64,000 nt of DNA from an uncultured Candidatus Altimarinota bacterium (GCA_937944145.1 CALDZK010000010.1:98057-162056), one strand, 5' to 3'; positions 1 to 12,603 are shown, counted from the first letter of the stretch. The notes: generated by a model from the sequence alone, not told the origin. Program-made: numbers and translations.

Positions 1-1456
1 ACTCAAACTCTTTCGAGACAACGCACACTTCCTCAAGCACAAAAATTCTATAAATATATTTAATGATAAAGACAACATACTCGGAGACACTGTTCCTCGC
101 CTCAAAAGTTACAGCTATACGCTCCCACAATTTGTCTGATTATTCCTAAACCAAGAATCCCTCAGTTCTGATAATCTCAGAAAGTTTATACTCTCAAGTG
201 TAAATAGACAACAAGTCATAGATACTCTATGAAACAACGCTGTAGAAGCGAGTTACAATCCTTTTCTCACCGATACAGAGATAGATACCGACTATAATGA
301 TGAAATACAAAAACTCATAGAACAAGACGGATATCTCTCAAAAGCAGAGCTGATAGAAATACAGTCCAAAGAACAATCACTCCAAGCATCTAAAACTATC
401 TCAGCAGAAGCGTCTATCCCAAAACTACAGCAAGAATCATTGTCCTACATAGTTTCACCATCAAACGAAAAATACAATTTCATATCAGAAGACAACGTCC
501 TCATCAAAGGAAATGTCCCTACAGGAGTAGACGCAGTGTATGTAAACGAATATAAACTCCAATGATTTACCCAGGGAGACGATGTGTTTTATTATCGCTT
601 ACTTGAGAGTTATGATTCTATCATAGAATGAGAAAATACGTATAAGGTATTTTTTGAAAGAAATGGGACTCAAGAACTCGTAGATGAGTTTGTATATACC
701 TACTTTACCGACAACGATAAACTGACTCGTGTTCGTTCTGAGTTTGACTCTGATAGTTCTACCACTAATCCTGAAGTACCATCTGAGCTCAATATAGACA
801 ACTCTTCCCTCCTTAATTTAGATGATAGATTTTATTATACGAGTGATGCTGAAGTCTTCAAAATACGTATCCTCTACGTAGAGTCAGATGAAAATATCAC
901 TCAAAGTGCTCTAGAAATCAAAAAACAAATAGAAGAAAAATGAGTATTTGTAGAGCTCATTCCTGAGAGTCTGGTAAACATAACACGTGGTCTCAGAAAC
1001 GAATCACTGGAGTATGATGGAGTACTCATTTGAATCAATCTATGATATTTTGATTCAAATGTATTTCCATATTTTCACTCAAGTCAGATAGAAAATGGAT
1101 ATAACTTTGCAAACTACAAACAACTTGGTCTAGATATACTTCTAGAAGAACTCAAATCTAATAATCTCTCTCTCTCAAAAAAAGAAGAACTCACTGATAA
1201 GATCCTAGATATACTAAAAGAGTCTGTCTCTCTCAAAGTTCTCTACACTCCAAAAATTCGTCTTCTGGTAGATAGAAATCTCGAATGATTTTCTCTAGAA
1301 GAAATACTTCCTGATGAAATACATAGATTTGATCCCTTGAAAAAGACCTATCTCACAAAGAAAAAAATAATCTCAGGAGAAAATAAATGATTCAAAGATT
1401 TTTGGAAATTTGTGTTTAGTTCACTAACAGGAACACGCTCACATGAGTTCGAGTAA
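1..1456 (+). CDS. Peptide/oligopeptide ABC transporter substrate-binding protein (SBP_bac_5-like), 5'-truncated
   Basis: The gene enters the window already open; the codon frame starts at base 2 and ends at TAA 1454-1456. Two stretches resemble family 5 extracellular solute-binding proteins: an LRKFILSSVNRQQVIDTL segment, matching the usual 'R-x-A-hhh-hDR' region, and near the C-terminus FHSSQIENGYNFANY followed by LDILLEEL, matching the 'hSs-x-x-x-G-x-N-hxxy...lD-lL' block. Several TGA codons are read as Gly. The family captures peptides outside the membrane for an ABC importer. The N-terminus with any lipobox is outside the window. The last 14 bases overlap the next gene, which suggests co-transcription. 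The family call is inferred from pattern only. Confidence 0.6.
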
Positions 1457-2357
1457 AACCTTTCAAAAAAACATCATTGTTCCAGCACTGGAACTCATAA
1501 AAAACGATGGGAAAGTCAAAAAACTCTATTTCCTCCCTGGTATTCTATCACTTATTTTTCTGAGTATCTTACTCACATATCAGAGTATCTACACCTACGT
1601 CGTAATACTCTGAAAACAAGAAGCAGCTTTTGAAATCATCCTCAACTTTGTACATTCTGAGTATCTGACACTCGCCATTATCTCTGCTGTAGTGTTTATC
1701 ATATTTTATCTCGCGATAGTACCTATATTTGACGGAGGTCTTATCAGGTATATAGACCAAAAAACCAATGGAAAATCAGCCTGAGTATCTGACTCTGTTG
1801 GTTTCTGAGTATTTCGTTTTTATCCGATGTTTGAGTATAACAATATATTTAGCATGTTTAAATTTGTTAGTCTCATAAATGCTCTCCTGTTTGCGATACG
1901 TTTTTTGTGACTAGAATATCTCTCCTATATGCTCACTGCATTTTTTATTGCATTTATGTTCTCTATTGTTATAAACACACTCATAGCTTACACGAGATAT
2001 GAAATCGTACTTGAAAATAAAACTGTATTTCAGGCTATAGGAACATCTTCAAAGATATCTCTTCTAACTCTAAAAACAACACTCAAACTCTATCTCATGA
2101 TGTTTTTTGTAAATATTCGTGTAGTGTTTAATTTTCTCTTGTTTCTCGTGTTTCCCCTAGTTTGTATATGAGTAGTGGGACTCGTTACCTCGACCATATT
2201 TCAAACTATAGCTATTATCATTTTAGGGATTATCTTTTTACTCTTGATCATTACTATAACCTATATGGCTACTGTGTTAGAAGTATTTACTACTGCTATA
2301 TGGTACTTTGCATATAGGGAATGAAAGGAAAAACTAAATGCCATAAAAGCAGAATAA
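1443..2357 (+). CDS. Polytopic integral membrane protein of unknown function
   Basis: 304 residues. The ATG at 1443 lies inside the end of the preceding gene (14-base overlap). I count about six hydrophobic segments: near residues 25-45, 65-90, 140-160, 165-185, 220-245 and 250-285. In-frame TGA codons give Gly, for example in ILGKQEA and FLGLEYL. No catalytic motif is recognisable. The overlap with a substrate-binding protein gene could mean a transport or envelope role, but it does not look like an ABC permease because no EAA loop is visible. An intrinsic terminator follows at once. Confidence 0.6.
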
Positions 2358-2392
2358 AAAAAGATCTACTTTCTAGAGTAGGTCTTTTTTAT
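2357..2392 (+). terminator. Intrinsic terminator after the membrane-protein gene
   Basis: A-rich start, stem AGATCTAC/GTAGGTCT (one G-T pair), then six T residues. It abuts the stop codon of the upstream gene and separates it from the convergent gene. Confidence 0.75.
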
Positions 2393-2396
2393 ATAA

Positions 2397-3212
2397 TTAC
2401 TGTTTAAAGTTTTGGAAGTGTTTTTCATAGTATTTTTTCATATACTCGAGGTTTTGAAGTACCCTCTCTGCATTTCCAACTCCGATAGCTTTTGGGCTCA
2501 CTCTGAGTGTTATAAATCCTGAATATGCCGTTGTTTTCAGCTTCATAAGGAAACTCTCAAGTGGAAGGTGGGATATCCCTCCTCCTGAACTTCCTGGAAG
2601 TATACCTGTTTTTGGACCATGTCTATCACTAAAAAATACATTTTTTATAGAACTTCCTAGCATTTTTTGGGCTTTGAGAATATCCATACCTGAACTCGTA
2701 TCAACTCCGAGTATATCTAGTGCTGTATCTCCAGTAACTCCTTTTATTTGAGTAAAAGTTGAGTTCTTGTACTCTGGAATAATAAAAAACATAAACTTTG
2801 GTGCTACGTTCTGGATCGCGATACTGATATGTGTATCACGTTTTATCTTAGCAAGTCATGAAGAAAACCACGTAGTATTTTTATCAGTGATATGTGGAGG
2901 AGAAAAAGTAACGACTTGCGTCCCCAGAGTTTTTGCAATAGCTATGATTCTCTCTACTTTTTTTTGATTCATTCCTTTGCTTGGAGCTGTGATACTCAGT
3001 ACTGGAACTCCACTTTCTTCAGAGAGAGACTTGATATACTGATCATCCCAGAGGTCATAGTTACTTGGAGTAAGAGCGAGGTCTATACCTGTAAATCCTG
3101 ATTTTTTTGCAAAATCAAATACCCTATGAAGTCCATACCCAGTTAAGCTTGCTGTTGAGAGTAATAACACTTTAAGAAACGTTAAAAAGTTAATATAAAA
3201 AAAGTATACCAT
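2397..3212 (-). CDS. Sugar-phosphate isomerase/epimerase-like TIM-barrel protein
   Basis: About 271 residues. The core resembles the xylose isomerase-like TIM-barrel superfamily (AP_endonuc_2): a strand with GLHRVFDFAKKSGFTGIDLAL, then VLSITAPSKGM, and a late VVTFSPPH strand. One TGA (about 2853-2855) is read as Gly, joining two halves in one frame. Substrate cannot be predicted. The start is uncertain: ATG at 3212 gives a hydrophobic lead, and a TATACT box overlaps it, so a GTG about 14 codons further in, just before LLLSTASL, is also possible. It lies downstream of the serS terminator and is probably transcribed alone. Confidence 0.55.
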
Positions 3213-3230
3213 ACATCCCTACCTAAAACA

Positions 3231-3260
3231 AAAAATCAAGTAGCTTCGTACTTGATTTTT
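3231..3260 (-). terminator. Intrinsic terminator of the serS operon
   Basis: Near-perfect inverted repeat AAAAATCAAGTA / TACTTGATTTTT with a 6-base loop, 27 bases beyond the serS stop in the minus direction. The T-run closes the minus transcript; the symmetry means it could act both ways. Confidence 0.8.
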
Positions 3261-3287
3261 ATGCAATATGATTTCAAAAGTATGTTT

Positions 3288-4556
<1,269 letters not shown>

Positions 4557-4569
4557 AGTATATAATAAT

Positions 4570-5019
4570 TTAGTAATTTTTTTTCAAGTGAAGTTTTGCC
4601 TCTCTATCAAGAGTTCTTTCTTTGAGCACTTGTTTTTTCTGGTGGAGTTTTTTTCACTTTACGAGTCCAATAGAGACTTTTATGAGACTTCCACGAAAGT
4701 AGAGCTCTAAGGGAGTCAGTGCGTATCAGGACTCTTTGAGTTTGGTAGTATAGGAGACTATCTTTTTCTTTGGGAGAAATACTTTCCTTTCTCTATCTGT
4801 TTGTATGGTTTGTCTATTTACAATTGCTCCCCGAGCTGAGATATGCATGGACTTGATGAACAGTTCCCCATTTCTAGAGATGATATAGGATCATTTGAGG
4901 TTTACCTGTCAGGATCGAATAGATTTTACCTCATGTCCTTTGAGTTCTATCCCAGCCTCCTGAGTTTCGATGATATCATAATCAAAGTAAGCTTTTTTAT
5001 TTTTTGCAATTGCTTTCAT
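4570..5019 (-). CDS. smpB: SsrA-binding protein SmpB
   Basis: 149 residues. SmpB binds tmRNA and delivers it to stalled ribosomes. Family hallmarks are visible: start [33 protein letters not shown], then VNLKGSYI with [11 protein letters not shown], the RKVFLPKKK block and a basic C-terminal tail ([13 protein letters not shown]). TGA-coded glycines sit at conserved positions (RSGQVNLKGSY). It lies 5 bases from the M23 gene and 13 from serS, so it is in the same operon. No convincing tmRNA gene was found in the window. Confidence 0.93.
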
Positions 5020-5024
5020 AGTTT

Positions 5025-6182
5025 CTATTCAAAAATCTCTCCTTGGTTTTGAAGAATATACTCAAAACTCTCTCCTTTAAATTTCCAGTCCCATTTCATG
5101 TAATCTCCGTAGTTATAACTCCCTGCACGATCTGGATCAAATGGATTTACTTGCACGGCAAAGTGCAAATGATAGTCATCATATCATTTTTCTGGAACTC
5201 CTGTCACTCCCATCGTTCAGAGTCTGGTCCCACGTTTTACTATATCCCCCTCTCATATACTTGCATCTACTTCATCGAGGTGGCTATAAAATACTACTTC
5301 TCCCTTTGTCGTTTTGAGCCAAACTTGATTGCCTCTGAGGGTATCTAGGTTTTTGAGCTTATCATCTTCCGTTAGAGGCCCTCTAAGTATTCTCCCGAGA
5401 TCTGAGAACTCAAAACCATCCACAATACGAACAATCACTCCATCATCCAGAGCTACCACCTCTTCCCCAAGGTATCAGTCTATATCCCAGGCGTGGTGAA
5501 TACCATCTGTATAACTGGCTCTATATCCTCTTCCCGAATTTGGTATTTTTGAGTATTCACGTGAGAGGGTTTTCCCAGGTACAGGAGATATATACTTTTT
5601 ACTACGTCAGATAAGAATACTTGCAAGCATATCTCTCTGATAGGCAAACTCTTGGTATTTTCTTTGTTTTTTATAGTAGTTTATGTATTTCCCTAGTTCT
5701 TTTGAGTGGAGGGTTTCATACAGTGAGTATTTTGCGAGATTTTTTTGGATAGAGCGAGCGAGTCCCTGGAGTCTCTCAGTCGGGTGATCTGTCATGAGCT
5801 CAAATAACTCTGAGTCTTGAACTAGGTTAAGATCTCTTTGTGTTTGCGCGAGTATCTGATCATTATGCTTGAGGACGATGTTTTTACTCCTACATGTATC
5901 ATCTATAAAACGAAGAGAAAAATAATACACTCCCTGATGTTTTTCCAAGAAATCTGTCTCAGTATTACACAGTGAATGAACACTAGCATTAGATATATCA
6001 TAACTACTCTCATATCCGAGTATTGTCTCTGAGAGGGTTGGACTATTGAGGTAGATATTGGGTGACGTAATAGTCGAGAGCCTGAGTTCTTTGCTAAAGA
6101 TAAATCATGTCGAAAATACGAATGAAGAACCTCATATGATTCCTACAACAAGTAGAAAGGAAAGTGTAACACGTTTGAGCAT
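5025..6182 (-). CDS. M23-family peptidoglycan endopeptidase (murein hydrolase)
   Basis: 385 residues. An N-terminal hydrophobic anchor or signal ([17 protein letters not shown]) is followed by a helical region (about 130-240) and a C-terminal LytM/M23 domain. Zinc-site motifs are present: [20 protein letters not shown] (H-x-x-x-D), FYSHLDEV, and YHLHFAV (H-x-H). The family cuts peptide cross-links in the cell wall. Stop-to-start distance to smpB is 5 bases. Together with the adjacent FemAB-like gene it makes a wall-remodelling pair in the operon. Confidence 0.85.
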
Positions 6183-6239
6183 ATTGAATTTTCTTGTAAA
6201 ATATGGCTTTAATTATATAAAAAAGCCTGGTTTTTCAAA

Positions 6240-7148
6240 TTAATTCTTGAGTTTTTTTAGCAGAGATATAAGTATATATTTCCATCTTTTATGAATATAT
6301 AGGTAACTACCTGAAACCTCTCTGACATCAGGAGTAAATTTGAGTTTGAAATCAGTCACTCCACTGAGTGGTGAGTTTATTTCTCCTGGAGAAGCAATTC
6401 CGAGAAAATCATATATCTGACATCATCTATTTTTTGCATGCTCTATAGCTACCCATTGAAGTAAGTATGGAGTCATGAGATTTCTATGAGTATTCCCAGA
6501 AGCTCCGTAATAATAGAGGGCTACTGTCGGAGTAAATACAAATATCCCCGCAGCGATAACCTGATCCTCAAAATACGCAAAAAAGAGTTGAGACTCATCA
6601 AGTGAACTAAGAAATGTTTCGTAATACTCTCTTGTATTTCCTGCAAAATTATCTCGTGAAGTAGTTTCAGACATAAGTTTGTAAAATATACCCGCGTTGT
6701 ATGGATTTTTTTCTACTTGTTCTACTACCACCCCCTTTTTTGTAGCGAGACGAATATTATATCTTCCTTTTTGTTTCATAGCTGCAAGTGTATCCTCGCT
6801 GGAACGAGTGAGATCTATGACAGTTGTATGAGGAGGAATAAACTTCTTGTAGTATTTTCCTGTTCTCTGAGTTGTGTCTTGTCTGTTATAATTGAGTGTC
6901 TCTACTTGTACAAAGAGACAATTTTCTTCCTGACAGAGAGAAGTAAGGCTCTCTTGTAAATTTTGATCATATTCTCTCTCAAGTCCGATAACAAATAAAC
7001 CGTATTCTCAAAGAGAAACCCTTCTCTTTTCTACAAATACTGGAGGGAGCTTAGTATTTTCTATATCTTGTTCTATCACAAAATACTCCTCACTTTGTCC
7101 TGATGCGACGAGCATATCTTGCCACGATGGTGTTTGCCAGAGAGACAT
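6240..7148 (-). CDS. FemAB/FemX-like peptidoglycan bridge aminoacyltransferase
   Basis: 302 residues. The GNAT-like Fem family transfers amino acids from aminoacyl-tRNA to lipid II side chains. Visible features: N-terminal SLWQTPSWQDMLVASG, central TTVIDLTRSSEDTLAAMKQKGRYNIRLA (typical Fem 'L..s.ee....~~.k.RnnIr.A'), and later YYYGASGNTHRNLMTPYLLQWVAIEHAK and YDFLGIA. The start ATG overlaps the upstream hydrolase stop (TAATG). Fem enzymes compete with translation for aminoacyl-tRNA, so the shared operon with serS is suggestive, but that link is inference. Confidence 0.85.
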
Positions 7149-7699
7149 TAAGATTGTATTTTATGAAGTAAATATAGAAACTCACTATATCCTGATTCAG
7201 TGTTAAGATGTCCTCCTCACTCTATGACATCTACCTCGATTCAAAGATTTTCTGCGAGTATCTCGACACTGTGAAACGGGACATATGGATCATCTTCTCA
7301 GTGGCACATATAAAAGTAGGGACAATTTTTGTGAATAGATTCCCAGTCGAACTGACGACTCGTAATAGTTTCGTTGAGCAGATCAAACTCTGGGAGTTGA
7401 ATGAGTTCGAGAAACCCCGATACAAAATAGCAAGCCTTGATCGGAGTAGATATCCTCTCAAGAATACTGAGAACAAATGCTGGTCCAGCACTATGAGCTA
7501 CAAAAATCGTTTCGGAATTGATGTTATCAATATAAGGTTGAAATGCTTCTGTCCAACTCTCTAGGGATTGTCAGTGGGGAGTTGGGAGTCGAGGAACAAC
7601 TACCTGATATCATTGTTGCTCAAGTTGATCTTTCATCCAAGGAAACCAATTTCACGTAGGAGAACCTCATGTTCCGTGGATTATAAATGCGTTTTTCAT
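7148..7699 (-). CDS. RBBP9/YdeN-type serine hydrolase, copy 1
   Basis: 183 residues of alpha/beta-hydrolase fold. It starts MKNAFIIHGTGGSPTGNWFPW; the nucleophile elbow is AHSAGPA (Ser), the acid region is GEDDPYVPFH and the catalytic His is in GGGHLN. It resembles the RBBP9/YdeN family of small hydrolases; the substrate is unknown. Its stop codon overlaps the FemAB start, and it lies 2 bases after copy 2. The nearly identical 5' ends, including bases upstream of the ATG, show that the two arose by tandem duplication. Confidence 0.8.
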
Positions 7700-7701
7700 G
7701 A

Positions 7702-8259
7702 TTATAAATATGTTTTTATTTCTTCTAATAATTTTGGAAACTCTGTATATCAAGCACTTTCATTAAAGTGTCATGCATCTGGAATAAAAAGTAAATCTAC
7801 TCCTAATTCTTGAGATAATATTTCTCCGTTTCCGATACTTACATATGGATCATTATCCGAATGAATAACTATCTGATTATTAACCGTATCTCTTATACTA
7901 TCCCAGTCAAAATCAAAACCATCTAGAAAATCATAATCTCCATCATAAAATTTTATAGGTTTAATTCCTATAGGACTTCAAACAGTTACTAAAAGATAGA
8001 CTTTCTTTTGGAACTTTTCTAAGAATTTTAGTAAAAATGCTCCTCAGAGACTATGTCCTATCAAAATAGTATCGTTATTGATTTTTTGTTCGTATTGTTG
8101 GAAAATTTTCTGCCAATGATCTACACTTGGTATATCATCGTCTCAAAAATCAGGTACAATTGTATGTATACCCAACTTCTCTAATTTCTGTTGCATCCAG
8201 GGGAACCAGTTTTCTTGACTATGTCATCATGTTCCGTGGATGATAAATGCGTTTTTCAT
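7702..8259 (-). CDS. RBBP9/YdeN-type serine hydrolase, copy 2
   Basis: 185 residues, paralogue of the neighbouring gene. It starts MKNAFIIHGTGGHSQENWFPWM; the elbow is GHSLGGAF, the acid region SDNDPYVSIGNGE and the His is in DAGHFNE. Several elements use consecutive TGA codons for Gly (HGTGG). The hydrolase core is more canonical here (G-H-S-L-G) than in copy 1 (A-H-S-A-G), so the copies have probably diverged in substrate. It is the first gene of the run leading to serS, unless the DUF559 gene upstream is included. Confidence 0.8.
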
Positions 8260-8284
8260 GATTATAAGTGTTTTTGTATGTCTT

Positions 8285-8614
8285 CTAAGACTCACTCAAT
8301 ATTACTCAAACATCCAGATTTGTAAATCTAATGACTCTTATATCTAAGTTTTGTAAATATTCTGTTCGGATATTGTCATATTCTTGAGATTTTTCGGTAA
8401 AATGACTTTCTCTATCTAGCTCTATGCATAAATTCTTTTCTGGACAATAAAAATCAAGAATATATCTTCCTACCGAATGTTGCCTACGAAACTTATATCA
8501 TAGTTGTTTGCATCTTATTCTAGACCACAATACTTGCTCTGTTTTCGTTGCATTGTTTCTCAGGTTCTTTCTTACAGGAGTAAGTCTTTTGGTATTTTGT
8601 ATTATGTGTCACAT
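8285..8614 (-). CDS. DUF559 (Vsr/MTES-like) endonuclease-domain protein
   Basis: 109 residues. The pattern ATKTEQVLWSRIRCKQLGYKFRRQHSVGRYILDFYCPEKNLCIELDRESH is typical of DUF559 proteins, which share the Vsr/PD-(D/E)xK nuclease fold; the D in ILDFYCP and E in IELD fit the catalytic core. Function is unknown in general. The ATG is followed by TGA (Gly). It sits next to a G/C-rich palindromic repeat, an arrangement I recall as frequent for DUF559 genes, which fits a small mobile or repeat-associated unit. Confidence 0.8.
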
Positions 8615-8621
8615 ATTTTCT

Positions 8622-8737
8622 ATTTAAATCCCCCTCTCTATCTCCCCCTGACAGGGGAGAAGCAGCTACAAATATATCTTTAAGAACAAAGAGGAACTAT
8701 CCCTCCCCTGCTAGGGGGAGGTTAGGAGGGGGTTAAG
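8622..8737. repeat. Palindromic GC-rich repeat element next to DUF559
   Basis: C-rich and G-rich blocks alternate: CCCCCTCTCTATCTCCCCCT then CAGGGGAG on the left, and CCCTCCCCTGCTAGGGGGAG then GGAGGGGGTTAAG on the right, separated by about 40 AT-rich bases. Each half folds on itself and the outer ends form imperfect inverted repeats. The composition is strikingly unlike the low-GC surroundings. The right end contributes the ruvB stop codon (8733-8735). Confidence 0.75.
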
Positions 8738-9743
8738 AGATATGTCCTATCCCACTTCCCGTTATTTTCCTCCCTCTTGGAGTTCTTTCTATAAAACCTA
8801 TTTGGAGGAGATATGGCTCTACAACATCTTCGAGTGTCGCCTCTTCTTCACCGAGAGTTGCAGCGATAGTACTAAGCCCTACAGGTCCTGAGTTGAATTT
8901 ATTTTGTATTGCATCGAGGTATTTTCTATCGAGATAATCGAGTCATTTTTCATCGATTCCTATATCGCTAAATACTCCCTCGAGGATAGTTATATCTGAT
9001 ATATCTTTCCCGATAGTATGATAATCTCTGAGGATTTTTAGGAGTCTATTTGCAATTCTTGGAGTTCCACGTGATTTCCCAGCAACACAGGTAAGTGCTT
9101 GTCTTGAAAGTTTTATATCCAGAATATTACAATTATTGGCAATAATAGTAGAAATATCATCTATATCATAAAAATCAAGCTTCAAAACATTTCCAAATCT
9201 ATCCCTCAGTGGAGCACTCAGTGCTGAGAGACGAGTCGTAGCACCGATAAGTGTAAATGGTTTGAGAGGGAGTTTGACACTCTGGGCTCAGGTCCCTGAT
9301 CCGACCATTATATCTATCTGAAAGTCTTCCATCGCAGTATAGAGTATCTCTTCTACTTGGGGTCTGAGTCTATGAATCTCATCTATAAATAGTATATCTC
9401 CCTCTTCGAGGTTTGAGAGAATACTCACAAGATCTGATTGTTTCTCGATAGCTGGACCACTCGTTGAGCGAAGTGTCACGTCCATCTCATGGGCAATAAT
9501 CGAACTGAGGGTCGTCTTTCCGAGTCCAGGAGGACCATAGAATAGGACATGATCGAGACTTTCTTCACGAATATTGGCACTCGAAATAGAAACCTGGAGG
9601 TGTTTTTTTATGGTTTCTTGACCGATATAGTTTTCCAGAGTTTTGGGTCTGAGGGTATTTTGAAACAAAGAACTTTCTACTTCTCTTTCTTTTGGGGAAA
9701 CAATTCTCTCTGAATCGTCAGATTTGGATGAGGAAACTACCAA
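8733..9743 (-). CDS. ruvB: Holliday junction branch-migration helicase RuvB
   Basis: 336 residues. RuvB is the AAA+ motor that drives RuvA-bound Holliday junctions. Visible: RIVSPKE and [13 protein letters not shown] at the N-terminus, Walker [12 protein letters not shown], Walker [11 protein letters not shown], sensor stretch [19 protein letters not shown], arginine region [11 protein letters not shown] and the winged-helix end [20 protein letters not shown] at 9741-9743 is the best start; no ATG is available. TGA after GSGT and after DEK encodes Gly. The last codons and stop run into the GC-rich palindromic repeat. ruvA and ruvC are not nearby. Confidence 0.95.
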
Positions 9744-9865
9744 AGTTTTCGTATTTAGTTTGTATATATTTTTAGTGTATGAAAGAGAAGGCTTTTGTAA
9801 AGATGATATATTTGACTAAATTATATAAATAGTTATAAATACATAGTATTAGTTATATACTCCAA

Positions 9866-10714
9866 ATGCCTGAAACTCTCTCAACCACATCATATCTAGA
9901 AAGGAAATGATTTCTACAACCAGATTTTACGCGTGATGAGTATCGTGGTCGTGTGGTTTGTATACTAGATCCAGTTTTATCTCAGAGCCTCATGCAAGAG
10001 CAGGAAATACAAGAAGTTCCTGATTTTTTTCGTTTTGATAATGCTCGTATAATAAAAATATCAAAACAACTATCCCCAAATCTCCTAAACCCAAATAGTA
10101 AAAACCCAAATAAAGACTTTGAATTCTCTGCTTACAAGCAAAATAAAAACTGAACATTTAAGGCAATACGATGAAATAATGGACAAAAGAAATTTAAAAC
10201 CTCTTCAAAGTGATTTAATCCTGATTATCTAGAAGGGTTGTTTCTGAGACAAACAGAAATAGATCAAGTTCAAAACAAACAAGTCCATGATGTACTAATA
10301 TCATGGTGATATGAGTTTATTCCCTACCCAGAAGGAAAACACATACATGGCTATCACTGACCTATGTGTTATATATTTCCAAAATATACAGCAGAAGGAC
10401 TCAAGACAACGCTTAGCCTCGATGATACTCCTGTGATAGCTCAAATCAGAAGATGAAAGCTCGTTGAACTCGGGTGAGCTATAAACAGAAGCAAGCCCCG
10501 TAATAAACTCGTTTACAATCTCTTTGCTTTAAAAGATAATTGAGGCTATATCACTCCTCAGCCAATAAACTGGCAACAACACAAAAACTCCACACAGGAT
10601 ATAGTAAAAACTACTCTAAAAATAGAGGGGAATATAAGCTCTCTGGAGACGCAAGAGTGAGTATATATACTCAAAAAACACCTAGAAAAATATACCCCTA
10701 CTACGAAAATATAA
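9866..10714 (+). CDS. Hypothetical protein
   Basis: 282 residues, not recognised. It is soluble, with no signal peptide or membrane segment; there is a basic Asn/Lys-rich stretch around residues 75-110 and a later HIHGYHGPMCYIFPKYTAEG segment with clustered His. A TATACT box ends 5 bases before the ATG with no room for a ribosome binding site, so the mRNA may be leaderless. It is followed after 3 bases by another unknown gene, probably as an operon. Confidence 0.5.
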
Positions 10715-10717
10715 AAA

Positions 10718-11113
10718 ATGGTACTCGAAAAAACAGACATATTCCTCAAAGATTACTTTGAACCAAGGTGATTTAGGGAAGTGGAAAAAACCTATGAATG
10801 ATTCCCTAAAGTTGTCGTATGTTGACTCCCTGACTATGTAAAGGGAGATATAAGAAACTGAAACGTTATGAGTCCTACTCAAAGTCCTGATTTTGTAATA
10901 GTAAAATCTCCTGAAGTGGAGACACATAACGCATTTCAAAAATCTATTATCCCAATAAGAGATGATATAAAATTTTCACTCCGGAGTATTATAGATACAG
11001 ATACATCCCCAGTATTTACGTGTATAAGAAAGTGAGAGAGTGTCATACGATTACCTCATATGAAAAAAGAAACTTACTGGGATATTCCGGGTAAACTCTT
11101 GATTCGAGAATAA
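10718..11113 (+). CDS. Hypothetical protein
   Basis: 131 residues, not recognised. ATG lies 3 bases after the previous stop. The sequence has alternating charged and hydrophobic segments, Gly by TGA at several places (EPRGFREVEKTYEGF, VVCGLPDYVKGD) and no membrane segment. It probably works with the preceding gene. Confidence 0.5.
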
Positions 11114-11170
11114 TTCCAACTATACTAGAAACAACATATATTTATGAAAATATACCTCTAAAAATACAGA

Positions 11171-11650
11171 GTGCTCAAAATAGAAACAGGAAAAGATAAC
11201 CCCATACTGAGGCAAGTTTGCGAACCTATTGCTTCTCATGAAATACAAAAATACGCAAAGCTCGGAAAAGAGATGCTCAAGTACATCAAATCTCCTGATC
11301 ACAGAGGTGTAGGTCTAGCTGCTCCACAGGTGGGAGTGAGTAAGAGAATTCTCGTCGCAAGTCTCCTCGACGACTGGGAAGATGAGGTATTTACCACAGT
11401 GGTGATGGTAAATCCTGAAATACTGGAACACTCAGAGTCTATCACTAATGATACATTTCAAGAAGGATGTCTCTCTCTCCCGGGCACAAAACCTCTCTAC
11501 GTAGATAGGTATGAAAAAATCAAGGTCGAGTATCTAGATCTCAAAGGAAAGAAAAAAGTCCTCTGGGTTACGTGACTGGCATCCGTCATCATACAGCATG
11601 AAATAGATCACCTCGATGGGATTTTGTATATAGATAAAACATCTAAATAG
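11171..11650 (+). CDS. def: Peptide deformylase
   Basis: 159 residues. It removes the formyl group from new N-terminal methionines. All three family motifs are present: GVGLAAPQVG, EGCLSLPG (metal-binding Cys) and QHEIDHLDG (metal-binding His pair and catalytic Glu). One TGA (TGLASV) encodes Gly. The start is GTG at 11171, giving LKIETGKDNPILRQ. Its TAG overlaps the GTG of gpsA by one base (TAGTG), so the genes are translationally coupled. Confidence 0.95.
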
Positions 11651-12603
11651 TGAAAAAAATACTTATCCTCGGTCTCGGGGCTTTTGGTTTTGCGATAGCA
11701 AGACATCTTGGAAAAAATAATCACGAGCAGATATTTCATGCAAGTGAGGTCAATACTGAGATATTTGACGTAATACAAAAAGACAGAAAGCATCCGTATT
11801 TTTTTGATGGAGCGACTCTTCCTGACAATATAAAACTTTGCTCTGATATAGATTCACTTCTCCCAGAAGTAGATATTATTATATCAGTTATTCCCTGCCA
11901 ATTTTTAGGAGAAGCATTTGCAGATATGAAAGATAGGCTCAAAGACTGAGTCACTATTCTCAATCTCTCAAAATGAATCAATAACAATACACTCCAAACA
12001 TCCTCTGAGAAACTCGAGGAAGTACTCAAGTGAGTAAACTATACATATGCGTATCTAGCCTGAGGAATGATTGCACAAGAAGTCGTTGACGGGAAAACTC
12101 TCGGAGCAGATATTGTAACTCCTGACAAAGATGTAGGGGAAGATCTTCGTAATCTCTTTGCATCAGAATCACTCGATATACATCTCATTATCGGAAATCC
12201 AAAAAATACAGAACTCTACGCAGCACTCAAAAACATCATCGCACTTATCCTCGGGTACTACGAGGGACAATGAAACGGAGCATCGACTCTTGGGTATTAT
12301 CTCACCCAATTACTCGAGGAAGTATCCTGTATCATAGAAAAACTCTGAGGGAATCCAGATCTCAACTTCACCGATTATGCTCTCGGGTGAGACATCATTG
12401 CTACCTGTTTTTGAGGGAGTCGCAATAAACTTCTTGGGAATATGCTCTGAGAGTGAAAAGATATACAAATAGCTCTACAAGAACTCGCAGAGCAGAAAAA
12501 AATAGCAGAATGATATGAAACACTGAAATGAGTCTATAAAATAACAAAAGGGAAAAGTGATTTTCTTCTCATAAATACATTCTCAGAAAAATTCTTAGCA
12601 TAA
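11650..12603 (+). CDS. gpsA: NAD(P)-dependent glycerol-3-phosphate dehydrogenase
   Basis: 317 residues. It makes sn-glycerol-3-phosphate from DHAP for phospholipids. Rossmann motif ILGLGAFGFAIA at the N-terminus; ISVIPCQFL; the catalytic lysine region AALKNIIALILGYYEG; and the C-terminal GGDIIATCFGGSRNKLLG block typical of GpsA. Many glycines are TGA, including the GGD and FGGS motifs. The GTG start overlaps the def stop. A terminator follows. Confidence 0.9.
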
